A stretch of 64,000 nucleotides of DNA. It comes from Deinococcales bacterium. GTDB lineage: Bacteria > Deinococcota > Deinococci > Deinococcales > JAAFIG01. Where the stretch lies: NCBI GenBank assembly GCA_013298595.1, contig JAAFIG010000017.1:19802-83801 (forward strand), written 5' to 3'. The notes under the pieces were generated by a model. It ran no database searches, had not been told where the DNA came from, and saw nothing but the letters and a program-made list of their open reading frames with translations. A program made the position numbers and the translations under genes. The first letter of the stretch is position 1, and every line of letters starts with the position of its first letter. Below are positions 1-8,800 of this stretch, one piece after another.

Positions 1-13
1 CCGCTTAAAGGAT

Positions 14-403
14 ATGCCGTACCCTCGAAATTTTTTTGCTTATATTAAAGATGCCGACACGTTCGCAGCCGTGTACTTAGCCGATGCCAGTGGGATCGCA
101 CCGTATGTTGAAATGTTTACAATATTTCCAAAGCCAATCGCAGGAAAAATCGCGGTGCTGACCTCGAGTGCGAGTTTAATCGAATTAGACCCCAGCCCCG
201 AATTACATTTTTTGCATTTCCCAGATAAAGCTGTCGAAGCGGTTTTTCAGTTGCATCGCAGCAAAGTGGTTGAACTGAGTGCGATCAATAAACCCGCTCG
301 TAAACCCGAGCATTTTGATGCGGCTTACTTAGAAATTTGGAATGCCAATTATCAAAACTGGATTGCTCGAGGTGTGCTGAAAAAGGTTGAGGGAACATCA
401 TGA
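14..403 (+). CDS. hypothetical protein (129 aa)
   Basis: Small soluble protein that I do not recognise. The start ATG at 14 follows AAAGGA at about 7 nt, a good Shine-Dalgarno match, so the gene is probably complete at the window edge. There is no signal peptide, membrane segment or cysteine motif. The C-terminal half is rich in aromatic residues (YLEIWNANYQNW). It lies upstream of another unrecognised small gene on the same strand, separated by a palindromic repeat. Function unknown. Confidence 0.6.
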   Translation: MPYPRNFFAYIKDADTFAAVYLADASGIAPYVEMFTIFPKPIAGKIAVLTSSASLIELDPSPELHFLHFPDKAVEAVFQLHRSKVVELSAINKPARKPEHFDAAYLEIWNANYQNWIARGVLKKVEGTS

Positions 404-420
404 ATGCGTTAAACGCAGGG

Positions 421-520
421 AAAACACAGCGGTCTGCGCCTACGATAAATCCTTTGGTTGTTTTGCTGCTTGGGAGACCACAAGGGTCTCCCCTACGAGA
501 AATCCTTGGTTTGGACTCGA
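421..520. repeat. palindromic intergenic repeat (GTAGGGG family)
   Basis: Gap between two small genes. It holds a perfect 8-bp inverted repeat (GGGAGACC at 472-479, GGTCTCCC at 485-492, 5-nt loop) continuing into CCTAC, so the minus strand reads GTAGGGGAGACCCTTG. On either side are two imperfect direct repeats (CCTACGATAAATCCTTTGG near 440 and CCTACGAGAAATCCTTGG near 493). A similar GTAGGGG palindrome lies at 17580-17603. This looks like a REP-like dispersed element rather than coding sequence. Confidence 0.5.
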
Positions 521-527
521 GGGGCGT

Positions 528-881
528 ATGACCAAAGCCGATCATCCTGCGGGCGAACCAATTGCCTTTAAGCTCTTGCAAGGCTTTCTCTGGCATCCTC
601 AGACACTTTCTGAGGGTGTTTCACTACCTACAACCTTACCAAGTGGCGCGATGATCGTTATGGACACCATCCAAGCACCTTTTGCATTCTTTGAAGATGG
701 CACATGGACAGGTACACAAATTTTTTATCAACTGACCATCCTCGAGATTTTTGAAGATTGGCTCGAGAATGATCTGATTGCAGCTCGAGCCTTACTTGCC
801 TCACAAGAACTCGATCCGATTCTCAATGCCACACCTACGGGTGTGGGTTGGAGTTTATCTGAGGATTTACGTCCGGCTTGA
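528..881 (+). CDS. hypothetical protein (117 aa)
   Basis: Unrecognised small protein. The frame is open from 387, but the upstream part runs through the palindromic repeat. The ATG at 528, with GAGGGG about 5 nt upstream, is therefore preferred. The sequence has an acidic/aromatic stretch (LEIFEDWLENDL) and no signal peptide or obvious motif. Its 3' end overlaps the 3' end of the convergent DUF454 gene by 47 nt. Function unknown. Confidence 0.45.
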   Translation: MTKADHPAGEPIAFKLLQGFLWHPQTLSEGVSLPTTLPSGAMIVMDTIQAPFAFFEDGTWTGTQIFYQLTILEIFEDWLENDLIAARALLASQELDPILNATPTGVGWSLSEDLRPA

Positions 882-1269
882 ATAGCATTTCAACAATTTC
901 TCGAGTAGGTACTCGAGTCCAGACGTACCAAATACCGATGCTGCCTAGCACTGCCACACCGATTTTTGCAATCAGTGGCGGAGCAGTGATAGCACTGATA
1001 ACACAAGCAATAAAAATAATGCTCACAACCACAATTTTGGTGCGGCGTTTCATACCTAACCCTGAGCGAAAGTCTTTGACCATCTGCCCAAACACAGGTA
1101 AATCAAGTACCCAAGCCTCAAATTTTGGACTCGAGCGAGCAAAGCAAGCGGCAGCAGCGACAAAGAAAACCGTGCTTGGCATGACTGGTAAAATAGCTCC
1201 AATAAAGCCCAGTGCTACACAAATCCAGCCCATTGCGAACCAAATCCAGCGAATGGGAGATTGCATCAT
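835..1269 (-). CDS. DUF454 (YbaN-like) inner membrane protein
   Basis: 144-aa membrane protein of the DUF454/YbaN family. The N-terminus has the family hallmark of a first transmembrane helix running into GFIGAILPVMPST, then FFVAAAACFARSSP with a polar loop and a further membrane hairpin at about residues 80-115. The length fits the family (about 120-140 aa). The family has no settled biochemical role. The start is one of two adjacent ATG codons at 1269. The gene is convergent with the small gene ending at 881 and overlaps it. Confidence 0.8.
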   Translation of the reverse strand: MMQSPIRWIWFAMGWICVALGFIGAILPVMPSTVFFVAAAACFARSSPKFEAWVLDLPVFGQMVKDFRSGLGMKRRTKIVVVSIIFIACVISAITAPPLIAKIGVAVLGSIGIWYVWTRVPTREIVEMLFKPDVNPQINSNPHP

Positions 1270-1343
1270 GTGCCAAGAATCTCGTGTTTAAAGCCGCAAA
1301 ACGTCCCGTGTAAACTGTAACGAGCGGTACGATTGACTCAAGA

Positions 1344-1958
1344 TTATTGTTCAGCTTGATTTTTGACAAAAAACCAGCGTTGTAAACCTTCGATGTAGCC
1401 ATTGCTGATTTTCACAATCATATTTTCGCCTTGGCGTTGCAAATTACCAGTCAGTGCATTCCAACCAGCAACAAATTTGACATTTGAAATTTGGGTAAGA
1501 CCATTTTCAGTACAATTTTCAACGATGCTCCCTGCTCGATTGGCATAAATCCAAACCACAGCTTTGACTCGAGTATCGCTTTCGATTTGTAAGGCATCGG
1601 CATAAGACATCGGGCGGTTACTAAGTACCAATTGCCCTAAAATTTTTTCGCCTCGAGTCACACTAAGGCTACCAAACGCAGCCAGTTTTAAACCCGGTGT
1701 GGCATCACCACAAGAATCACGGATGCTCGGGGTTTGCAGCAAGGCTTCTGGAACAGTTGGTAATTCAAATTTAAAACGCCCTGAAGTGTCTATGCTACCA
1801 ACCTCGAGCGTTGTGGGTTCAACATCTGTGCTCTCTAGGGTCAGTTTAAGCTGGGCTGCTTGGTCTTTGTACCCCAACGCTTTACCACTCCAAGTCGTGC
1901 TTTGTGCGACTGCCAAGCTTAGCACCAGTGCCGTAAAAATCATCATTCCTTGAGTCAT
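1344..1958 (-). CDS. secreted hypothetical protein (204 aa)
   Basis: Exported protein of unknown function. Residues 1-18 form a signal peptide ending LAVAQS. The mature part is beta-rich, with two cysteines (DSCGD and ENCTEN) that could form a disulphide. The short mature start followed by beta repeats reminds me of Deinococcus secreted hypotheticals, which is only an impression. The start codon is 7 nt from a TAAACT -10 element and lacks a Shine-Dalgarno sequence, so the mRNA is probably leaderless. It is divergent from the allantoinase gene with only 23 bp between the two ATGs. Confidence 0.65.
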   Translation of the reverse strand: MTQGMMIFTALVLSLAVAQSTTWSGKALGYKDQAAQLKLTLESTDVEPTTLEVGSIDTSGRFKFELPTVPEALLQTPSIRDSCGDATPGLKLAAFGSLSVTRGEKILGQLVLSNRPMSYADALQIESDTRVKAVVWIYANRAGSIVENCTENGLTQISNVKFVAGWNALTGNLQRQGENMIVKISNGYIEGLQRWFFVKNQAEQ

Positions 1959-1965
1959 GGTCGGT

Positions 1966-1975
1966 AGTTTACAAT
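1966..1975. promoter_or_regulatory. overlapping divergent -10 elements
   Basis: On the minus strand TAAACT (1971-1966) lies 7 nt before the ATG at 1958. On the plus strand TACAAT (1970-1975) lies 6 nt before the ATG at 1982. The two hexamers share two base pairs, so the whole 23-bp gap is a head-to-head leaderless promoter. Any -35 elements must lie inside the opposite genes. Confidence 0.55.
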
Positions 1976-1981
1976 AGCCAA

Positions 1982-3283
1982 ATGTTTGATCTTCTCATCC
2001 GTGCTAAGAATCTACAAATTGCTGTTGATGGCGAAAAAATTGTGGCAATTGCTGAAGAAATTCTCGAGCCAAGCAAAACTGAATTTGATGCTCGAGATTG
2101 GGTGGCATTGCCGGGGGTGGTGGATGCCCATGTGCATTTCAACGAACCCGGACACGAGGATTGGGAAGGCATTTACTCTGGCTCGAGTGCCTTAGCAGTA
2201 GGTGGTGGCACAGTGTTTGTGGATATGCCACTGAATTCGATTCCTGTCACGACAACAGCCGCAGCTTTGCAAAGTAAACTCAGGTGCTTAGCGGCTTCGA
2301 GCCTCACCGATTACGCTGTTTGGGGTGGGCTAACCCCCGATAGTTTGCCGCATCTCGAGGCTTTAGCAGCTGGCGGAGTGATGGGTTTTAAAGCATTTAT
2401 GAGCGGCAGTGGTTTACCCGAATTTGATCGTGCTGACGAAGATACATTACTCGAGGGGATGCGAATTGCTGCCAGACTGGGTTTGCCTGTGGCAGTGCAT
2501 GCCGAATCGGAGCAGATGACCAATCAATTAACCAGTGCCGCTCGAGCCAGTGGTAAAACAAGTGTTCGGGATTATCTGGATTCTCGTCCGATAGCAGCCG
2601 AACTCAAGGCTATTGAGAGCGCTATTGCCATGGCTGCCGAAACCAAGTGTGCCTTGCATATTGTGCATATCTCGAGTGCGGCGGGTGTGGAGTTGGTCAG
2701 TGCAGCTAAGCAAAACGGTGTGGATGTGACAGCTGAAACTTGTCCGCATTACTTGTGGTTTAACGAAACTGACCTCGAGGACATTGGAGCAATCTTAAAA
2801 TGCGCCCCACCAGTGCGAAGCCAAGCTGAACTCGAGCGTTTATGGGCGGTGCTCGAGCAGATTGATATTCTCGGCAGTGACCACTCCCCTGCCCCACCCA
2901 GTATGAAAACCGCTGCGGATTTTTTTCAGATTTGGGGAGGGATTTCAGGGGTGCAAAGTACGCTTGAAGCCATGCTGACAGCCGCTCAAACTCGGGGTAT
3001 AACGCTCGAGAGCGTGATGCAAAGACTGAGTACAAATCCTGCACAGCGCTTTGGTTTAGCCAACAAAGGCAAACTCGAGGTTGGGTTTGATGCTGATGTT
3101 ACCCTGGTTGAACTCAATAAACCTTGGACGCTCGAGGCAAAGCACTTGCATTATCGTCATCGCCAAAGCCCTTACCTTGGTCAAAGCTTCTCGGCTCGAG
3201 TACAACGCACCCTTCTGCGAGGCAAAACCATTTGGGATGGACACGACCTAGGCATACCAAATGGCAAATTTTTGCGACCCTGA
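1982..3283 (+). CDS. allB: allantoinase (cyclic amidohydrolase)
   Basis: Allantoinase-type amidohydrolase of 433 aa, which hydrolyses allantoin to allantoate in purine/ureide nitrogen scavenging. Visible metal-centre residues are His50 and His52 (DAHVHFNEPG), Lys137 as the carbamylated lysine (GFKAFMS), His173 (VHAES), His229 (VHISS) and Asp300 (GSDHSPAP). Full-length TIM-barrel arrangement. A dihydropyrimidinase or dihydroorotase role is less likely because the motif spacing and SDHSPAP match AllB. No allantoate amidohydrolase or other uricolytic gene is adjacent. Predicted leaderless: TACAAT, 6 nt, ATG. The gene contains 14 CTCGAG sites. Confidence 0.88.
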   Translation: MFDLLIRAKNLQIAVDGEKIVAIAEEILEPSKTEFDARDWVALPGVVDAHVHFNEPGHEDWEGIYSGSSALAVGGGTVFVDMPLNSIPVTTTAAALQSKLRCLAASSLTDYAVWGGLTPDSLPHLEALAAGGVMGFKAFMSGSGLPEFDRADEDTLLEGMRIAARLGLPVAVHAESEQMTNQLTSAARASGKTSVRDYLDSRPIAAELKAIESAIAMAAETKCALHIVHISSAAGVELVSAAKQNGVDVTAETCPHYLWFNETDLEDIGAILKCAPPVRSQAELERLWAVLEQIDILGSDHSPAPPSMKTAADFFQIWGGISGVQSTLEAMLTAAQTRGITLESVMQRLSTNPAQRFGLANKGKLEVGFDADVTLVELNKPWTLEAKHLHYRHRQSPYLGQSFSARVQRTLLRGKTIWDGHDLGIPNGKFLRP

Positions 3284-3309
3284 ACAAGGTTGTAGCAACC
3301 CAAAAGCAC

Positions 3310-3315
3310 TAGACT
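3310..3315 (+). promoter_or_regulatory. TAGACT -10 element of leaderless gene
   Basis: TAGACT ends 6 nt before the ATG at 3322, with no Shine-Dalgarno sequence between them. The same hexamer recurs 6 nt before the ATG at 3878 and 7 nt before the ATG at 33549. Confidence 0.5.
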
Positions 3316-3321
3316 AAAATA

Positions 3322-3855
3322 ATGCGAATCATATTCTTGACCTTAACCATACTGGCACTCTCAAGCACAGCCAGTGCTTTCTCGAGCCAAGCTGCTTTAC
3401 AAGCCAGCACAATCCTGACAGCCCCAAAAGCAACAACCCCAGAATTTAGTGTGGCTCGAGATTTTGTGTTTGGCGGACTCGAGCAAGGGTACGCTGGGCG
3501 CAGCATCTCAACTCGTTTGTTGCTGTGGTCTTTACCTTGGATGGGCGCAGCGATTCTTGGTTTGACCCTGACTACCGACGAAACCGCCAAAGGATTTTGG
3601 AGCATGAGCGGGGCTTGGGCATTTATTAACGGGGCTATTGCCATGATTGGACTACTCACCCCAGAACCCAGCCTCGATACCTTACGCACCACTTTACTGA
3701 TTAACAGCGGCATAGATGTGCTGTACATCGCAGGTGGGATTTACATGCTGACTCGAGCCGAGCCGTACTGGAGAGGTGCTGGTGTTGGTGTGATTATCCA
3801 AGGGGCTTTTTTACTGATCTTTGATTTATGGCAAGGTTTAACCATTCGTTTCTAA
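3322..3855 (+). CDS. membrane protein, function unknown (177 aa)
   Basis: Residues 1-19 look like a signal peptide (TLTILALSSTASA). The rest carries about four hydrophobic segments (near residues 68-82, 92-110, 125-143 and 152-170), so this is an integral membrane protein with a processed or anchored N-terminus. No catalytic motif is visible. It lies between allantoinase and a secreted protease, each with its own -10 element, so an operon is not implied. Function unknown. Confidence 0.6.
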   Translation: MRIIFLTLTILALSSTASAFSSQAALQASTILTAPKATTPEFSVARDFVFGGLEQGYAGRSISTRLLLWSLPWMGAAILGLTLTTDETAKGFWSMSGAWAFINGAIAMIGLLTPEPSLDTLRTTLLINSGIDVLYIAGGIYMLTRAEPYWRGAGVGVIIQGAFLLIFDLWQGLTIRF

Positions 3856-3865
3856 TCCAAGTTGC

Positions 3866-3871
3866 TAGACT
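3866..3871 (+). promoter_or_regulatory. TAGACT -10 element of protease gene
   Basis: TAGACT, then AAACCT, then the ATG at 3878. Spacing and hexamer match the leaderless pattern seen throughout the window. Confidence 0.5.
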
Positions 3872-3877
3872 AAACCT

Positions 3878-5263
3878 ATGTTTGCCCGAATCGCTCTTTG
3901 TTTTATATTCCTGATTGCTTTAGTCAGTTGCCCTGACAGTAATGGCATTCAAAGTGTCAAAATTATTATTCCAAGCAATAAAAATCTGGCTATCTCGAGT
4001 AGCCAACGCCTCAGTGCCAATGTCAGTGGCACAGGGGATTTAGCGGTAAATTGGTCTACAACCCAAGGTACTATCACCTCGAGTGGGCTTTTTACTGCGC
4101 CAGATACCCCAAGCACTGTGACAATCACTGCGACCAGTGTGCAAAATCCCAGTAAAAACGATAGTTTAACCCTCAACATTCTGGCTGGAGGTAGTGTCAG
4201 TGGCACTATTTTCTTTGACCAAAATAAAAATAGTACTCGAGAATCCTCGGAAATGCCCCGCGAAAATTGGGTAGTTTACGCCGACCAAGATAACAATGGT
4301 GTGGCAGATAGCACAGAACCACAAACCCTAACCAATGCAAACGGCAATTATTCCTTGGGTCTCGTTGCAGGCACATATACCATCCGCCATGAATTACCTG
4401 TTGGTTATAGCTCAAGTATTGCCGTAAGCAAACAACCCGTTTTGCAACCACAAATTGTTGGTGGCAGCACTGCCCCAGCCAACAAATACAAATCCATTGT
4501 TGCTTTGTTATTCTCGAGTAACCCAGACCCTTTTGAAGCCCAATTTTGTGGTGGTAATTTAATCGCACCAGATTGGGTTTTAACGGCAGCTCATTGTATG
4601 TTTAATCAAAATGATGCTTTGATTGCTGCCTCGAGTATCAATGTGGCTGTTGGCTTTGTTACGCTTGCTAATCCATTGCCACGAATTGCTGTTAGTCAAA
4701 TCATTGTTCATCCGAATTATGACCCAACCAGCGACGACAACGACCTTGCCTTGCTGCGCCTCTCGAGTCAAAGTACTCAAAGCACGACTCGTCCATTATT
4801 ACCCAGTGAAGCCAGTGTTTTAGGGGCTGGTGCAAACGCAACAGTGATAGGTTGGGGCTTACTCAGAGAACTCACATCAGGCTCAAGTCCACAATACGCT
4901 TCTGATTTGCAAGAAGTGACATTACCCATTGTTGCCAATGCTCTTTGTGCCACGCAAATGCAACCACTACCAATTACCAATAACATGTTATGTGCTGGTG
5001 TTGCCAAGGGTGGCATTGATTCATGTCAAGGCGACAGTGGCGGACCGATGTACATACCTGTACAAGGCATCCCACGTCAAGCTGGCATTGTCAGTTGGGG
5101 AGTGGGTTGTGCCCGCCCCAACCGCCTAGGTGTGTATACCCGAATCAGCAATTACGATGATTGGTTGGTTTCAAAAATCGGACGTGGCACACCACCAAGC
5201 ACAGCCATCACCATTGTCAGCAACGAAAATAAAATTGTTAACTTTGCTGTTCGCACACCATAA
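3878..5263 (+). CDS. secreted trypsin-like serine protease (S1) lipoprotein with Ig-like and Cna-B-like domains
   Basis: 461-aa exported protease. The N-terminus has a lipobox-like signal (IALVSC, Cys18), so it is probably lipid-anchored. Residues of about 25-105 resemble a bacterial Ig-like fold and about 108-180 an SdrD/Cna-B-like domain (SGTIFFDQNKN, then NGNYSL). The peptidase domain starts at IVGG near residue 193 and shows a full triad: His239 (TAAHC), Asp289 (DNDLALL) and Ser387 (GDSGGP). The IVGG start after a pro-region suggests zymogen activation as in animal trypsins. Substrate unknown. The gene is predicted leaderless and stands just upstream of tRNA-Thr. Confidence 0.87.
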   Translation: MFARIALCFIFLIALVSCPDSNGIQSVKIIIPSNKNLAISSSQRLSANVSGTGDLAVNWSTTQGTITSSGLFTAPDTPSTVTITATSVQNPSKNDSLTLNILAGGSVSGTIFFDQNKNSTRESSEMPRENWVVYADQDNNGVADSTEPQTLTNANGNYSLGLVAGTYTIRHELPVGYSSSIAVSKQPVLQPQIVGGSTAPANKYKSIVALLFSSNPDPFEAQFCGGNLIAPDWVLTAAHCMFNQNDALIAASSINVAVGFVTLANPLPRIAVSQIIVHPNYDPTSDDNDLALLRLSSQSTQSTTRPLLPSEASVLGAGANATVIGWGLLRELTSGSSPQYASDLQEVTLPIVANALCATQMQPLPITNNMLCAGVAKGGIDSCQGDSGGPMYIPVQGIPRQAGIVSWGVGCARPNRLGVYTRISNYDDWLVSKIGRGTPPSTAITIVSNENKIVNFAVRTP

Positions 5264-5306
5264 GACTTGACAGGCTCGAGTTCAGCCCGTAACATTCTCG
5301 AGATGT

Positions 5307-5381
<75 letters not shown>

Positions 5382-5385
5382 AAAG

Positions 5386-5410
5386 AAACCCTGTGAGAAA
5401 CGGGGTTTTT
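5386..5410 (+). terminator. rho-independent terminator after tRNA-Thr
   Basis: AAACCC pairs with GGGTTT around a short loop and is followed by a run of T residues, directly after the tRNA 3' end. Confidence 0.7.
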
Positions 5411-5502
5411 GCTTTGTAGATTTAGCCAAAACAAGGATTTTGGTTCGGTTTGCAAAGTTGCAACTTTGGTGCTTTTGGATTTCGGTTCAGTGTTTTGGCT
5501 AA

Positions 5503-5660
5503 TCATCCCAAAAAAATATCGATCATTTTAATTTCCTCGCTGCTAATATGTGGGTAGATGTTGGCTGTAGTGCTGGTTTTGGCATGATTTATGCGACGAT
5601 TTTGTGATGGGCATCTTGTAGCATTAAACCAGCGCTTTGAAAAGCTACCATGAAGCTCAT
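5503..5660 (-). pseudogene. tyrosine recombinase (phage-type integrase), 3' remnant
   Basis: On the minus strand, 5503-5589 encodes NHAKTSTTANIYPHISSEEI followed by a short tail and a stop. This is the C-terminal signature of tyrosine recombinases, including the nucleophilic Tyr in NIYPH. Upstream, a different frame reads SAGLMLQDAHHKIVA before a stop, matching the preceding integrase motif (usually LMLQ.G.H.KIV). At least one frameshift therefore separates them, and the upstream HxLR region is also degraded. No intact integrase is present. It lies close to tRNA-Thr, as expected for an integrated element. Confidence 0.72.
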
Positions 5661-5869
5661 CTTGTAATTCAAGTTAAAGTATAACCATCTATGAAAACTT
5701 TTTACCCTCAAACTTTGCATACAGTACATGCTGTGCTGTATGCCACTTTCAATAATAACAGATATAGTAGGCTCAAAAAAGAGATTGATGTTGTAAGACA
5801 TAAATCAATCGCCAGCAATCTGTGTTGGGTATTTACGATACAGTTCACACACAATTTCTTGGGGGTTCA
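5661..5869. other. intergenic region before the defence cassette
   Basis: AT-rich gap between the integrase remnant and the helicase gene. Short open frames cross it but none has a credible start or composition. No clear -35/-10 pair was identified. There is no CTCGAG between 5297 and 6353, unlike the rest of the window. Confidence 0.4.
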
Positions 5870-8800
5870 GTGAATATTTTTGATTTCCGTGAAGGTGTGA
5901 TTAAAGATTACAGTACGTATGTAACCTCGTTTGTCCATATTCGTGATCGTGAAATTCGTGAATATGTCGAGCAGCATTTAAGCGATGGTACTTTCTGGCC
6001 CGATCCTTTGGTGCAACTCAATCCCAATTTCACCAGTGGGGGTAGCATTCAGGGTTTGGTTGACGCTGGGACTTTGCACTTGAGGTGCGCTGAATTGTTT
6101 ACTACTCCTCCGCAAAACCAAGTGCCAATTCATTTACATCAGCATCAAAAAGCCGCAATTGAATTAGCCAAGCAAGGGTTGTCGTATGTGGTGACCACTG
6201 GCACAGGTTCAGGAAAGTCTTTAACGTACATCATTCCTATTGTGGATCATGTTTTGCGCCAAGGCTCTGGTCGTGGAATCAAAGCGATCATTGTTTATCC
6301 AATGAACGCGCTTGCCAACAGTCAGTCTGAAGAGTTAGAGAAGTTTATAGGCTCGAGTTCTGAAGTGCGTTTTGCGCGTTACACAGGGCAGGAAAGCGCT
6401 GAGAAGAAAAAAGAAATTATTGCTAATCCGCCCGATATTTTATTGACCAATTACATGATGCTCGAGCTGATTTTGACGCGCATGGACGAAGCTCGTTTGG
6501 TTGAGAGTGCCAAAGACTTGGCTTTTTTAGTCTTTGACGAGTTGCATACTTACCGTGGACGGCAAGGCGCTGATGTTTCGTTGCTGATTCGTCGTTTGCG
6601 TGAGCGCCTTGGAACAACCCAGACCATTTGCGTGGGGACAAGCGCTACGATGTCCTCGAGTGGTTCATTTTCGGAGCGGCAAGCGGCTGTGGCGGGTGTG
6701 GCAGCTAAAATTTTTGGTGTGCCAATCGCGGCGAACCAAGTGATTGGTGAAACCCTCGAGCGGGTGACCAAAGGGGCTGTAGGCGTTTTGGACTTAAAGC
6801 AAGCCCTTGGTGTTGATGTACCTGTGTCTTTCGAGGCGTTTATTGTTGACCCAGTGGCTTCGTGGCTCGAGCAGCAGATTGGTTTGATTGAGCGGTATGG
6901 TCGGTTGGAACGAAATGCTCCCAAAGCTATTTCTGGTAAGTCGGGTTTGGCTTCAGACCTGAGCAAATTAACGGGTATTAATCAAGGGCAATGCAAAGAC
7001 ATGATCGAGCAGCGCTTGTTGAGTGGGGTAAAGTTGCGTCACCCTGTCACGGGTCGTGCGGTGTTTGCGTTTCGTTTGCATCAGTTTATTTCTAAAGCCA
7101 GCACGGTTTATGCTCCGCTGACCATGATGGTTAAGCGTTTGGAGCATCTGACCTTGCAAGGACAAATTTTTGCACCAAATTCTGACCGTGGGTTAAGGCT
7201 GTATCCGCTCGAGTTTTGTCGCAATTGTGGGCAAGAGTATTACAGTGTGCGACGCACAACGTTGGATTCACAGGACATTTTTATCGCCCGTGGTGGAATT
7301 TTAAGCGAAGAAGGCAGCAGTGATGATGGGTATTTATTTTTGGGTGATTGGTCTGATGATGTGTCTCGTTTACCAGAACACTGGCTCGAGGAAAAAAATG
7401 GGCAACTGAAAATCAAATCAAGTCATAAGCGCGATGTTCCTGAAATCCTGCATGTCAATGGTAAGGGCGAGGTTGGCACGGGGTTACAGGCGGCGTTTGT
7501 GTCTGCCAATTTTAAGTTTTGTTTGTGTTGCGGTGTGAGTTATGTCGGGCGCACTGGCAAAATGACCAAACTGGCTACCCTCTCGAGCGAAGGGCGTTCC
7601 ACTGCCACCACCCTGATTAGCATGGCTGCCGTTCAGGGTTTGCGGCGTTCGGATTTGGCACCGAAAGCCCGTAAATTATTGTCATTTACCGACAATCGCC
7701 AAGATGCTTCGCTGCAAGCTGGGCATTTCAATGATTTTGTGTTTGTGGCTTCGCTTCGGGCTGGGCTTGCCGCAGCCTTGAAGCACCAGTCGCTCGAGCA
7801 TGACACAATTGCCAAAGCGGTGTTTGAAGCGATGCACCTCGAGTTAAATGATTTTGCTTCGGATACCAATGTGCGTTTCAGAGAGCGTGACCGTACCATC
7901 AAAGTTGCCCAAGACGTAATTGGCTATTCGTTGTATACCGATTTAGCCGAAGGCAAACGCCTGACCTTGCCGAATCTCGAGGCGGTGGATTTGGTGCGTT
8001 TTTCGTACCCGTACTTAGAAGAAATTTGTCAGAGTGAGGAATTTTGGGTTGGCTTACATCCAGCTTTGTCACATCCTAGAGCCAATGTCGAGCAGTACCG
8101 TTATGAAGCAGCTCGAGCTTTGCTGGATTGGATGCGTCAGCATTTGGCGATTAAAATTCCGTACTTGGAACGCGAGTGGCTTTCGCGCATGGTTTTGAAC
8201 ATGGGTTTGTTGCGCGAGGACAGCCCACTTTATATTCCATCGGATGAACAGAATAAACTTGATGCTGCCACCGTGGTGGCACTTGGCTCGAGAACCAGCC
8301 AGAATTATGATGTGCTGAACTTGGGTCCAATGAGTGCCTTGGGTAAGTACCTGATGCGTCCCAGCACACTCAATTGGGGTTCGCCACTCAAGCAACTAGA
8401 TGCACAGCAATTGCTCGAGGGATTGTTCAAAGCACTATCGGAGTTTATTGAAGCAGTGGATGACAATGCCTATCAACTCAAAGGCACTGCTTTTCTATGG
8501 CACGCTGGCGAGGGAACAGAGGCTTTCAGGGATACGTTGCGGGTGATTCGCCCTGAAAACAGCGACCCACCAAGGGTCAATCCATTTTTTCTTGGGTTGT
8601 ACAGGCAGCCCTCGAGTCACTTTAAGAACTTACAAAGCGCTGAACACACGGCTCAGATTCGCTCAGATGAACGTGAAAAACGCGAACACCAATTTCGTGA
8701 GGGCAATCTGCCCGCGATGTTCTGTTCACCAACCATGGAACTCGGGGTTGACATTGCCGATTTGAATGTGGTGCATATGCGAAACGTGCCACCAACTCCA

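Noticed and set aside
878-1291. Plus-strand frame opposite the DUF454 gene
   Set aside because: Antisense shadow with no family pattern; the minus-strand frame encodes a recognisable membrane protein.
5412-5873. Open frames at 5589-5801 (minus) and 5691-5873 (plus) as intact genes
   Set aside because: No credible starts; the minus frame is explained in part as frameshifted integrase remnant and the plus frame is its shadow.
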